Shown here: positions 26,404-34,307 of the stretch, piece by piece
Numbering within the stretch: position 1 is the stretch's first letter
Layout of the letters: every line of letters begins with the position of its first letter
Assembly (NCBI RefSeq): GCF_026151165.2
Contig: NZ_CP117849.1
Coordinates: 682,001-746,000, forward strand
Length of the DNA: 64,000 bases
Direction of reading: 5' to 3'
From: Cryobacterium sp. SO2
GTDB lineage: Bacteria; Actinomycetota; Actinomycetes; Actinomycetales; Microbacteriaceae
Notes under the pieces: generated by a model
Told to the model about the DNA's origin: nothing
Database searches by the model: none
Seen by the model: only the letters and a program-made list of their open reading frames with translations
Position numbers and translations under genes: made by a program

Positions 26404-26464
26404 CGCGAGCCGTGAGCTGAGCCCCGAAAACTCGCGTTTTTTGGGGCCCAACTCACGGCTCGCG
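26404..26464. repeat. 61-bp palindromic element, copy 3, overlapping the GH78 3' end
   Basis: The outer arms CGCGAGCCGTGAG and CTCACGGCTCGCG are conserved with copies 1 and 2. The inner arms have drifted (CTGAGCCCC against GGGGCCCAA). The last 12 bases overlap the 3' end of the rhamnosidase gene on the minus strand and supply its stop codon and final three codons (Arg-Glu-Pro). Confidence 0.88.
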
Positions 26465-29320
26465 GATGCTCACGGCTCGCGCGTTGAGGTGCTCCAGGAG
26501 GGACTCCACCCGGGCCACACCGGCCGGGGGCATCATGATCAGCGACGTGCCCAGCGGCGAGTTGCTCTTCCAACGGCCGCCGGTGGTCCAGCCCAGGCCG
26601 ATGAAGTAGCCCAGCTCGGCGAACAACCCCTGCAGGGCGGATGCCGCGTCGGCGTCGGTGATGATCTCCGACAGCGAGGTCTGCATGTTCAGCAGCGCCG
26701 GGGCGGCGGTCGCCACGAGCGCGGCCACATCGGTGACCCACTCGTGCGCACCGGAGCCCACCTCCTCGGTCTCGGTCCCTCCCGGCAGCCGCACCACCGC
26801 GGTGGTGTTCGGCGGCACCGACACGGCCAGCGCGAAGGTGCTGCCGGTGAGGGTCCAGTCCACGGTGACTGGGCCGTAGCCGGTGTCGAGCGAGGCGGAC
26901 GCACTGGTGAGTCCGCCGCCGAGCACCGGCGCCACCAACACCACGCGCGAGCCGGGCTCGCCGGTGGCGATGCCGCCGATGGCGCGGTGCATCCAGTCGG
27001 CGACCGCGCCGAGGGCGTAGTGGTTGAACGAGGTCATCTCGCCGGGGTTGATGCTGCCGTCCGGCAGCATGCTGTCCCAGCGCTCCCAGATGGTGGTGGC
27101 GCCCATCGACACCGGGTACAACCACGACGGGCAGCCCTCCTCGAGCAGCAGCCGGTACGCCACGTCGCTCTGGCCGCCCAGGCACAGCGCGTCGCAGATC
27201 AGCGGGGTGCCCACGAAGCCGGTGCCGATGCGGTAGCCGTGCGAGCGCACCAGCTCGGCCAGCCGGGTGCCCGCCTTCTCGATCAGCGCCGGGTCGGTGA
27301 GCAGGCCGAAGCCGATCGCCAGGGCGTACGCGGTGTGGGCGTCGGAGAGCATCCGCCCGGCCGGGGTGACGTATTCGGCCACGAATGCGGCGCGGATGTC
27401 CTCGGCCAGCCCGGCGTACCGGGCCGCGTCGGCGTCGTGGCCGAGCACCTCCGCGGCGGCGGCGAGCCGGCTGGTGGAGCGGAAGAAGTACGCCGTGGCG
27501 ACGATGTCGGGGTCGGTCTTGGCCGCGGCCGGGTTCTCCGGCGGGGCGCTCGGGTCGAGCCAGTCGCCGAACTGGAACCCGCCGCTCCACAGGTGATCGG
27601 GGCCGGCCAGCCCGTCGACCACATCGACCCAGGCGCGCATGCTTTCGTATTGGCTGGCCAGCGCGGCCCGGTCGCCGTAGCGCGCGAAGAGCGCATCCGG
27701 CACCAGCGTGGCGGCGTCGCCCCAGGCGGCGGCGGCCATCGGCGTCATCGGCAGCGGGTTGGGCACCACGAACGGCACCACCCCGCCGGCCCGGCGCTGG
27801 TCGGCGTCCACGTCGCGCAGCCAGGAGCCGAGGAATCCGGCCACGTCATAGAGGTAGCTCGCGGTGGGCGTGAACACCTGGATATCGCCGGTCCAGCCGA
27901 GCCGTTCGTCGCGTTGCGGGCAGTCGGTGGGCAGGCTGAGGAAGTTGCCGCGCATGCCCCAGACCACGTTCTGGTGCAGCTGGTTGAGCAGCGGGTTGCT
28001 GGTCTGCAGGTGCCCGGTGCGCACCATGTCGTTGTGCACGACCACCGCGCGGATGTGCTCCGGCCGCAGGTCGCCGGGCCAGTCGGTAACCTCCGCGTAG
28101 CGGAAGCCGTGGAAGGTGAAGGCGGGGCTCCAGACGCGCGGGCCATCGCCGTCGCCGGTGAAGTGGTCGGTGGCCTCGGCGAACCGCAGCGGCCGCACGC
28201 CGAGCTCGCCGTTCTCGAGCACCTCCGCGTGCCGCAGGGTCACGGTGTGCCCGGCGGGTGCATCCACGGTGAGCTCGAGCCAGCCGACCAGGTTCTGGCC
28301 GAAGTCGAGCAGGGTCGCCCCGCTCGGGCTGGTGCTGATCTGCTGCACGGCCAGGTGTTCGATCCGGCGCACCGGCGGAGCGAACGACGGGGTGAGCCGG
28401 ACCGGGTTCGCGATGTCCGTACCGAGCACGGTGACGGGCAGCGGATGCGGCAGCGCCGTCCCCGGGTCCACCAGCGCGGCATCGTCCAGCCGGGCGTCGA
28501 AGCTCTCGCCGGGGTAGATGCCCGCGCGGGTGACCGGGCCGGTGTCGCTGGCGGTCCAGGTGTCATCGGTGAGAACCGTCTCGACCCGGCCGTCGGCGTA
28601 CTCCAGCCGCAGCTGCAGCGACAGCGCCCGGGGCCCGGGGTAGCCCTGCTGGAAGTTGCCGTCGAAGCCGAACCGTTCGCGATACCAGCCGTCGGCCACG
28701 GTGGCGCCGAGCACGTTCGCGCCCTCCGTGAGCAGCCCGGTCACGTCGTAGGACTGGAAGGTGAGCCTGTCGTCGTAGCTGGTCCAGCCGGGGGTGAGCA
28801 CCTCGTCGCCGACGACCTGGCCGTTGATCACCGCCTGGTAGATGCCGTGCGCGGTGGCCGAGAGCACGGCGGAGACCAGGCCGGGGCCGGTCTCGACGAG
28901 GGTGCGGAACCGGGTGCTGCCGCGGTCCTCTGGATCGGTGGTTTCCGATGTGGCCGCGATGAAGGGCGCGGTCCAGTCGGCGGGGGAGAGCGGTCCGGTG
29001 CGCAGCTCCAGCCACGGGCTGAACTCCGAGACCGACCCGTCGGTTCCGGTCACCCGCACCCGCACCGCGGTCGACGTGTAGGGGCCGAGCGGCTCGGCCG
29101 GCCAGGGCTGGTGCTGGGAGTGCACGGTTTGCCGGCGCTCGCCGCGGATGGTCGACCCGAGCCGGGTTTCCAGCTCGTAGGAGTGTTGCAGCCAGCCCGG
29201 CGCATCCGTCTCGATCTGCCAGGACAGGGTGGGCGAGCCCGTCGCGAGGAAGTCGGGCCGGCCACGGCCCTCCGCCCAGAACGCGGTGACGGTGACGGGA
29301 AACGCGGCGGGCTGAGGCAT
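26453..29320 (-). CDS. Alpha-L-rhamnosidase, glycoside hydrolase family 78
   Basis: A 955-aa GH78 enzyme that hydrolyses terminal alpha-L-rhamnose from glycosides such as flavonoid or pectic side chains. N-terminal beta domains (about 1-350) precede the (alpha/alpha)6 barrel. The barrel shows the family stretch DCPQRDERLGWTGD with the likely general acid Glu near residue 472. Further landmarks are GGFQFGDWLDPSAP and TTIWERWDS with the proposed catalytic base Glu. A C-terminal beta-sandwich ends the protein. No signal peptide is visible. The ATG at 29320 has GGAGAG 4 bases upstream; an ATG at 29332 is an alternative. It is convergent with the GH43 gene. Its last residues are encoded by a 61-bp palindromic repeat, suggesting the element inserted at, and replaced, the original 3' end. 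Confidence 0.92.
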   Translation of the reverse strand: MPQPAAFPVTVTAFWAEGRGRPDFLATGSPTLSWQIETDAPGWLQHSYELETRLGSTIRGERRQTVHSQHQPWPAEPLGPYTSTAVRVRVTGTDGSVSEFSPWLELRTGPLSPADWTAPFIAATSETTDPEDRGSTRFRTLVETGPGLVSAVLSATAHGIYQAVINGQVVGDEVLTPGWTSYDDRLTFQSYDVTGLLTEGANVLGATVADGWYRERFGFDGNFQQGYPGPRALSLQLRLEYADGRVETVLTDDTWTASDTGPVTRAGIYPGESFDARLDDAALVDPGTALPHPLPVTVLGTDIANPVRLTPSFAPPVRRIEHLAVQQISTSPSGATLLDFGQNLVGWLELTVDAPAGHTVTLRHAEVLENGELGVRPLRFAEATDHFTGDGDGPRVWSPAFTFHGFRYAEVTDWPGDLRPEHIRAVVVHNDMVRTGHLQTSNPLLNQLHQNVVWGMRGNFLSLPTDCPQRDERLGWTGDIQVFTPTASYLYDVAGFLGSWLRDVDADQRRAGGVVPFVVPNPLPMTPMAAAAWGDAATLVPDALFARYGDRAALASQYESMRAWVDVVDGLAGPDHLWSGGFQFGDWLDPSAPPENPAAAKTDPDIVATAYFFRSTSRLAAAAEVLGHDADAARYAGLAEDIRAAFVAEYVTPAGRMLSDAHTAYALAIGFGLLTDPALIEKAGTRLAELVRSHGYRIGTGFVGTPLICDALCLGGQSDVAYRLLLEEGCPSWLYPVSMGATTIWERWDSMLPDGSINPGEMTSFNHYALGAVADWMHRAIGGIATGEPGSRVVLVAPVLGGGLTSASASLDTGYGPVTVDWTLTGSTFALAVSVPPNTTAVVRLPGGTETEEVGSGAHEWVTDVAALVATAAPALLNMQTSLSEIITDADAASALQGLFAELGYFIGLGWTTGGRWKSNSPLGTSLIMMPPAGVARVESLLEHLNARAVSIREP

Positions 29321-29449
29321 GAATCTCTCCATTGAGACGGTGGCGCAGGGGCAGAGCAGACGCGGGAACAACGGGCACCGGATGCGGCGCCCGAACACCC
29401 TAAAACCATATAGTCATTCGGTATTTGTTTTCTAGTGCCGGAACCTATT

Positions 29450-29519
29450 CTCGTGGCGCACCCTGTTCATGGTGGCGCAGGTTCTACCCTGCGCCACCAG
29501 ACATATCCTGCGCCACGAG
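29450..29519. repeat. Nested GTGGCGCA palindrome between GH78 and aldo/keto reductase genes
   Basis: Inner arms are GGTGGCGCAG (29471-29480) and CTGCGCCACC (29489-29498). Outer arms are CTCGTGGCGCA (29450-29460) and TGCGCCACGAG (29509-29519). The sequence GTGGCGCA thus occurs four times in alternating orientation. It lies upstream of the rhamnosidase gene and downstream of the reductase gene, both minus strand. AT-rich sequence (TAAAACCATATAGTCATTCGG, 29401 on) between this element and the rhamnosidase start probably holds the rhamnosidase promoter. Confidence 0.75.
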
Positions 29520-29531
29520 GCCCTACGACGC

Positions 29532-30359
29532 TCAGTGCCCGTCGACGTCCGAGTCCACGCCCACACCGGGGCCCTGGTCGAGGGTCGCGATCGCTGCGAG
29601 GTCGTCGGCGTCGAGGCTGAAGTCGAAGATGTCCAGGTTCTCTTGCAGCCGGGTGGCACTCGCCGACTTCGGGATCGCCACCAGGCCCAGCTCCAGGTGC
29701 CAGCGCAGCACGACCTGGCCGGGGGTCTTGCCGTGCTTTGCGGCCAGCCCGCTGATCAGCGGCTCGGCGAGCAGGGTGTTGCCCTGGCCGAGCGGGCTCC
29801 ACGAGGTGGTGACGATGCCGTGCGCCGAGTCGTAGGCGCGCTGCTCGGCGCGAGGGATGTATGGGCTGATCTGGATCTGGTTCACGGCCGGCACGATGTC
29901 GGTCTCGGCGCGCAACCTGTCCAGGTGCGCCGGCGTGAAGTTCGAGACGCCGATCGACCGGGCCTTGCCGGCGGCGAGCAGCTTCTCGAAGGTGCGCCAG
30001 GTAGACACGTAGAGATCGCGCGCGGGCACCGGCCAGTGGATGAGGAGCAGGTCTACATAATCCAGGCCGAGCCGGCCGAGCGAGGCATCCAGCCCCGCGA
30101 TCGCCCTGTCGTCACCCTGGTAGACGCCGTCGAGCTTGGTCGTGACGAAGAGTTCCTCACGCGGCAGTCCGCAGTCCCGCACGCCCTGCCCCACCCCGGT
30201 TTCGTTGCCGTACTTCACGGCCGTGTCGATGTGCCGATAGCCCAGCTCCACCGCGGTCACGATCACCGGGGCCACCGCGGCGTCGGTGAGCGGCCAGGTG
30301 CCCATGCCCAACTGGGGAATGCTGTGGCCGTTGTTGAGGGCCAATTCGGGTACAGACAT
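29532..30359 (-). CDS. Aldo/keto reductase
   Basis: A 275-aa NADPH-dependent reductase of the 2,5-didehydrogluconate reductase-like group. The catalytic tetrad is complete: Asp45, Tyr50 (AVKYGNE), Lys75 (VTTKLDG) and His108 (LIHWP). Cofactor-binding SIGVSNF and IPKSASATRLQENLDIF are present. It is upstream of, and on the same strand as, the rhamnosidase gene but separated by about 210 bases and a palindrome, so co-transcription is uncertain. A role in handling released sugars or aldehydes is plausible, but the substrate cannot be read from sequence. Confidence 0.9.
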   Translation of the reverse strand: MSVPELALNNGHSIPQLGMGTWPLTDAAVAPVIVTAVELGYRHIDTAVKYGNETGVGQGVRDCGLPREELFVTTKLDGVYQGDDRAIAGLDASLGRLGLDYVDLLLIHWPVPARDLYVSTWRTFEKLLAAGKARSIGVSNFTPAHLDRLRAETDIVPAVNQIQISPYIPRAEQRAYDSAHGIVTTSWSPLGQGNTLLAEPLISGLAAKHGKTPGQVVLRWHLELGLVAIPKSASATRLQENLDIFDFSLDADDLAAIATLDQGPGVGVDSDVDGH

Positions 30360-30370
30360 GGTGTGCCTTC

Positions 30371-30886
30371 CTAGGCTGGTCCGCGAAGCAATCCAGTCAT
30401 GTTATCCGGCGACGATGCGGTCCCGTCGTTGAGGGCGAGCGTCATGAAGACGCTGTGCGGGTCGAGGGTGTAGTCGGCGAACGGCGGGCAGTCGGTGAAA
30501 CCGTGCCGGGCGTAGAGCCGGCGGGCCGGCGTGAAGAACTCCTCGCTGCCGGTTTCGAGGAACAGCTGCTCCAGCCGGCGCTCGCGGGCCTCATCCATGA
30601 CCTGGGTGAGGAGAAGCGTGGCGACGCCACGGCCCCGCGCGGCGGGCGTGGTGCGCATCGACTTGATCTCACCCTGCTCGCCGGTCAGCAGTTTCAGCGC
30701 GCCACAACCCAGCAGCGCGCCGTCCTCGCGGGCCGTCCAAAAGCTGATCTCCGGCGCGGACAACGCCGAATGGTCCAGCGCGTGCACGCTCTCGGCCGGT
30801 GAGGTGGCGAACATGTCGGCCAGGTGCTCGTCCAGGAGGAGTCGCACATCCTCCCGCATGGGGTCGTCGCGTTCGATGAGAATCAT
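30371..30886 (-). CDS. GNAT-family N-acetyltransferase
   Basis: A 171-aa acetyl-CoA-dependent acyltransferase. The acetyl-CoA loop is TPAARGRGVATLLLTQVMDEA (motif A; R/QxxGxG/A seen as RGRGVA). A beta-strand IKSMRTTP lies before it and LYARHGFTDC after it, the standard GNAT order. The start is placed at the ATG encoding ILIERDDPM (30886). An open frame extends 12 codons further upstream with a basic MRRRRPAGK, but without a ribosome site. The gene ends 11 bases upstream of the aldo/keto reductase on the same strand and may share its transcript. The substrate is unknown. Confidence 0.85.
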   Translation of the reverse strand: MILIERDDPMREDVRLLLDEHLADMFATSPAESVHALDHSALSAPEISFWTAREDGALLGCGALKLLTGEQGEIKSMRTTPAARGRGVATLLLTQVMDEARERRLEQLFLETGSEEFFTPARRLYARHGFTDCPPFADYTLDPHSVFMTLALNDGTASSPDNMTGLLRGPA

Positions 30887-30944
30887 GGCGATCAATTTAC
30901 CGGCCGGGCGGCGACGGCGCACACTCGCCCCGACGCCGAGGGCA

Positions 30945-31020
30945 GTCGCGGCCCGGGTTTATCCCGGCGGCGCGTGTTGCAACGAGTGCCGCCGGGACGA
31001 ACGCGTGCCGCGAGCGGCCA
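30945..31020. repeat. Palindromic element related to 12481-12568, copy 2
   Basis: The 325-base gap 30887-31211 between divergent genes has no ORF that looks real. This segment shares AACGCGTGCCGCGAGC with the element at 12481-12568. It also has a similarly placed TTTATCCCGGCGGCGCGTGTT (TTAATCCCGGGGGCACGTGTT there). Its own pairing is CCCGGCGGC with GCCGCCGGG. The rest of the gap, 31021-31211, carries the promoter region of the MMPL gene. GAGGAG at 31200-31205 is that gene's ribosome site, and no operator is recognised. Confidence 0.6.
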
Positions 31021-31211
31021 AGGTCACGGCGCCGGCGGCAACCCGGCGGCGATGGCCTGCAGTGCGGCGACGTGGATGCGCATGGCGGCGACGGCGCACC
31101 CCGCGGTCTACGTCAAACGCAGTAGAACAGCTGATCCCTCTGAACGATTCGGCCCTCTGTCGCCGACGTCACACTCGGAATTACAGTTTCCCGCACATCT
31201 GAGGAGTAGTA

Positions 31212-33410
31212 ATGTCCAGGTTTCTTGCACAGATCGGCCGGTTTAGCGCCCGGCACCGATTGGTCGTGATCGGGGCCTGGCTCTTGATCTTCGCCACCCT
31301 CATCGGAGCGCTGGTGGTCGGCAGCAACAACGGTTCGACCGACGAGGCGACCACCTCCATCCCTGACTCGCCCGCGTCGCAGGCGCTCGAGCGGATGAAC
31401 GACGAGTTTCCCGCCGCCGAAGCCACGGGCAGCACTCTCCAGCTGGTCTTCCAGCCCAGTGCCGGCACAGTGTCCGATCCCGCCGCCGCCGCCGAGATCG
31501 CCGGCGTTCTCAGCGACGCCGCCGACCTGCCCGGTGTCGAATCGGTGAGCGACCCGTTCGATCCGGCCCAGCCCTACATCTCGGCGGACCAGAGCATCGC
31601 CGTGGCGACTCTGGCCTACGGAGACCTGTCCGACGAGGACCAGGTCACCTTCTATGACGCGGCCCTGCAGCTGCAGGCCGACTCCGCGAGCGATCTGGGC
31701 GTCGAATTGGGCGGCAACCTCGTTCCGCTGGGCGCTCCGGCACCCGGTATCGGCGAGGGCGTCGGCGTGATTATCGCCTTCCTCGTGCTGATCCTCACCT
31801 TCGGTTCCATGCTGGCGGCCGGTGTCAACCTGCTGATCGCGGTGTTCGGGGTCGGCGTGAGCATGGTGGGTGTCATCGCCTATGGGCTGTTCTTCCCCAT
31901 CGGTGAGAATGCCATCATTCTGGCGGCCATGCTCGGCCTGGCGGTGGGCATCGACTACACCCTGTTCATCCTGTCCCGCTTCCGCATCGAACTTCGTGGC
32001 GGAAAGAGCGTTGAGGATGCCGTCGCCCGCGCGAGCGGCACCGCAGGCACGGCCGTCGTGTTCGCCGGACTCACCGTGATCGTGGCCCTGGTGGCCCTGC
32101 TGGTGGCGAACCTCAGCTTCATCACCGAGATGGGTTTCGCCGCCGCCGCCGCGGTCGCCGTGTCCGTCCTGCTGGCGCTCACCCTGCTGCCGGCGATCCT
32201 GCGCACCATGGGCACCAAGGCGCTGTCGAAGAAGCAACGCCAGGACCTCGCCAACGGAGTCCTCTGGCAGGAAGGCGCCGTGCAGAAGCACGGGATCATG
32301 CGCGGCTGGGGAAGCTTCGTCGTGAACCGGCCGATCATCTCGGTCATCGCCGGCGTGGTCATCCTCGTCGTCGTCGCGCTGCCGTTCTTCAGCATGAAGA
32401 CCGCGTTCAACGTGCCCGGCGGCTCGGACCCCAGCTCGACCGAGCGCACGGCGTACACCCTCATCGTCGACGAGTTCGGCGGCATCCAGAGCCCGCTCAT
32501 CGTTCTCGCCGAGGGCGACGACATCGCCACGAAGACCGCCGGTCTCGAGGCCGACCTGGCCGCGCTCGACGGAGCGCAGACGGTGGTGCCGGCCGAAATC
32601 TCCGTCGACGGAACCATGGCCCGGATCATCATCATCCCCGCGGAAAGCCCCATCGACGAGCAGACCAAGGATCTGGTGCACAGCATCCGGGATGACGCAG
32701 ATGCCGTGACCGGGGTACACCTCGAAGTGACCGGCGAGACGGCGATCGGCATCGACCAGGACGCAGCGCTGATGAGCGCCCTGATCAAGTACATCATCGT
32801 CATCGTCGTGATCTCGATGCTGCTGCTGATCGTGATGTTCCGCTCGCTCCTCATTCCCCTCATCGCCACACTGGGCTACCTGCTGTCCGTCGGCGCGTCG
32901 TTCGGTGCGAGCACCGCCGTCTTCCAGTGGGGCTGGCTGGATCCCTTCATCGCGGCCCCGCAGGGCGACCCGATGCTCAGCCTGCTGCCGCTGCTGCTGG
33001 TCGGGGTGCTGTTCGGCCTCGCCATGGACTACCAGGTGTTCCTGGTCTCCCGCATCAAGGAGATGCACGACAAGGGGATGCCGCCCAAGCAGGCCATCCG
33101 CGAAGGCTTTGCGCGTTCGGGCCCGGTGCTCGTGGCTGCCGCGACCATCATGACCGTCGTCTTCGGCGGCTTCGCCACCGGCACCTTCGCAATCGGCGCA
33201 TCCATCGCGTTCGGTCTCATGGTCGGTGTGATGGCGGATGCCTTCATCGTGCGCCTGGTGCTCATGCCGGCGATGCTCAGCCTGCTCGGCGAATCGGCCT
33301 GGTGGCTGCCGAAGTGGCTGGACCGCATCATCCCGAACATTGACACCGAGGGCCACGCGCTCGATGCCGCCCCGGCTGCCGAGGAGAAGCCGACGCTCGT
33401 CGGCGTCTAG
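31212..33410 (+). CDS. MMPL-family RND transporter
   Basis: A 732-aa inner-membrane protein of the actinobacterial MMPL branch of RND transporters, with two repeats of six transmembrane helices. Each repeat begins with one helix, then an extracytoplasmic domain, then five helices. Helix 1 is at about residues 19-38. Family signatures include the GLAVGIDYTLFILSRFRIEL segment in the first half and GVLFGLAMDYQVFLVSRIKEM in the second; their conserved Asp-Tyr pairs are the proposed proton relay. It probably exports lipids, glycolipids or toxic compounds using the proton gradient, and the cargo is unknown. Its terminator is at 33425-33450. It is convergent with the second TetR gene and so probably not controlled by it directly. 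Confidence 0.9.
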   Translation: MSRFLAQIGRFSARHRLVVIGAWLLIFATLIGALVVGSNNGSTDEATTSIPDSPASQALERMNDEFPAAEATGSTLQLVFQPSAGTVSDPAAAAEIAGVLSDAADLPGVESVSDPFDPAQPYISADQSIAVATLAYGDLSDEDQVTFYDAALQLQADSASDLGVELGGNLVPLGAPAPGIGEGVGVIIAFLVLILTFGSMLAAGVNLLIAVFGVGVSMVGVIAYGLFFPIGENAIILAAMLGLAVGIDYTLFILSRFRIELRGGKSVEDAVARASGTAGTAVVFAGLTVIVALVALLVANLSFITEMGFAAAAAVAVSVLLALTLLPAILRTMGTKALSKKQRQDLANGVLWQEGAVQKHGIMRGWGSFVVNRPIISVIAGVVILVVVALPFFSMKTAFNVPGGSDPSSTERTAYTLIVDEFGGIQSPLIVLAEGDDIATKTAGLEADLAALDGAQTVVPAEISVDGTMARIIIIPAESPIDEQTKDLVHSIRDDADAVTGVHLEVTGETAIGIDQDAALMSALIKYIIVIVVISMLLLIVMFRSLLIPLIATLGYLLSVGASFGASTAVFQWGWLDPFIAAPQGDPMLSLLPLLLVGVLFGLAMDYQVFLVSRIKEMHDKGMPPKQAIREGFARSGPVLVAAATIMTVVFGGFATGTFAIGASIAFGLMVGVMADAFIVRLVLMPAMLSLLGESAWWLPKWLDRIIPNIDTEGHALDAAPAAEEKPTLVGV

Positions 33411-33424
33411 GTGCTGCCGAACAG

Positions 33425-33450
33425 GGGCCGTCGCCGGGAGGCGACGGCCC
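33425..33450 (+). terminator. Rho-independent terminator of the MMPL gene
   Basis: An 11-bp perfect stem, GGGCCGTCGCC (33425-33435) with GGCGACGGCCC (33440-33450), has a GGGA loop. It is followed by TCTTGTGG. It begins 15 bases after the MMPL stop, and fits an intrinsic terminator with a short U-tract. Confidence 0.8.
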
Positions 33451-33577
33451 TCTTGTGGCTGTAATCATCGTCTCCGATGACAGGCGTTTATCAGGACACG
33501 GGCAGAAAAGGGCCCTAGCTCCAGTCCGTGCCTTGTGCAGCCCCGGGGAGAGGGCATCCATCTGGATCGGGTGCAGG

Positions 33578-34165
33578 CTAGATCGGCTCGATGAGCAGGC
33601 TGTTGATCAGGCGGCGGATGTCCTCAGCCATATCGACCTCGAGACCATTGAGCCAGAGGAGTTCGAGACCCTCGGTCGTGGCGAGGGTGAGGAGGGCTGC
33701 GTTGCGCGGGTCGACTCCGTCTCGCAGCCCGTTGACTGCGCCCACCTCCTCGAAGGCCAGGGTGACGGCGGCGGCGATGCGCTCGAAACGGTCGACGAAG
33801 TAGTCGTGCGCCGGATGATCGGGGTCGGTCGCCTCGGCGGACAGGATCGTGTAGAGCTGCACCACGCCGCGCAGCCCTGCCTGGGCGCGTGAGATTTCGA
33901 CGAGGCTCGCGAGAAAATCCCGGCCGCTGCGCCCGTCGAGCAAGAGCTCAGCCCGGGTGTCGCGCTGCTCGAGGACGGCCTGCAGCAGGGCCAGTTTGCC
34001 GGCGAAGTGATGCACGACACCGGTCTGCGTCATGCCCACGGATCGGGCGATCTCGTTGACGGAGGTGGCCGAATAGCCGCTCTTGGCGAAGGTGGTGAAA
34101 GCTGCCTCGAGGATCTCAGCACGCCGTTCGACGCTCTTGCTGTACTCACCTCGGGGACCGGCCAT
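33578..34165 (-). CDS. TetR-family regulator, paralogue of the one at 13769-14386
   Basis: A 195-aa TetR repressor. The DNA-binding domain reads RRAEILEAAFTTFAKSGYSATSVNEIARSVGMTQTGVVHHF. The ligand domain contains LSAEATDPDHPAHDYFV, closely matching the paralogue. It is divergent from the MFS transporter and GH1 genes. The ATG at 34165 is chosen to match the paralogue's RGAYAK-type opening (here GPRGEYSKS). An upstream start at 34207 would overlap the putative operator. Both paralogues probably bind the same operator class. Whether they respond to the same inducer is open. Confidence 0.88.
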   Translation of the reverse strand: MAGPRGEYSKSVERRAEILEAAFTTFAKSGYSATSVNEIARSVGMTQTGVVHHFAGKLALLQAVLEQRDTRAELLLDGRSGRDFLASLVEISRAQAGLRGVVQLYTILSAEATDPDHPAHDYFVDRFERIAAAVTLAFEEVGAVNGLRDGVDPRNAALLTLATTEGLELLWLNGLEVDMAEDIRRLINSLLIEPI

Positions 34166-34190
34166 GGTCGTCAGGTTATCAGCTTCTTGT

Positions 34191-34227
34191 GAAAATATGA
34201 CACCCATAACATTTTTGTGTTAGCTTC
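34191..34227 (+). promoter_or_regulatory. Shared TetR operator/promoter, site 2
   Basis: The 37-base segment starts GAAAATATG and ends TTTTTGTGTTAGCTTC, matching 14421-14457 in both end blocks with the same distance between them. TAGCTT at 34221-34226, preceded by TGT, is an extended -10 candidate for the MFS-GH1 transcript. The near-identity of a non-coding block upstream of two different operons, each beside a paralogous repressor, supports a shared operator. Confidence 0.7.
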
Positions 34228-34307
34228 TCCTCGTCGTCGCAAATCGAAGACAGCAGTTCAACGTAGAGCAGCCGCATCAGAGCGGACCATTAGGCAAGGA
34301 AGCCCCT

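Noticed and set aside
26441..29335. A very long open frame on the plus strand opposite the rhamnosidase gene
   Set aside because: Its protein is Gly/Arg/Val/His-rich without any domain. The minus-strand frame has full GH78 motifs. Such antisense frames are expected in high-GC DNA.
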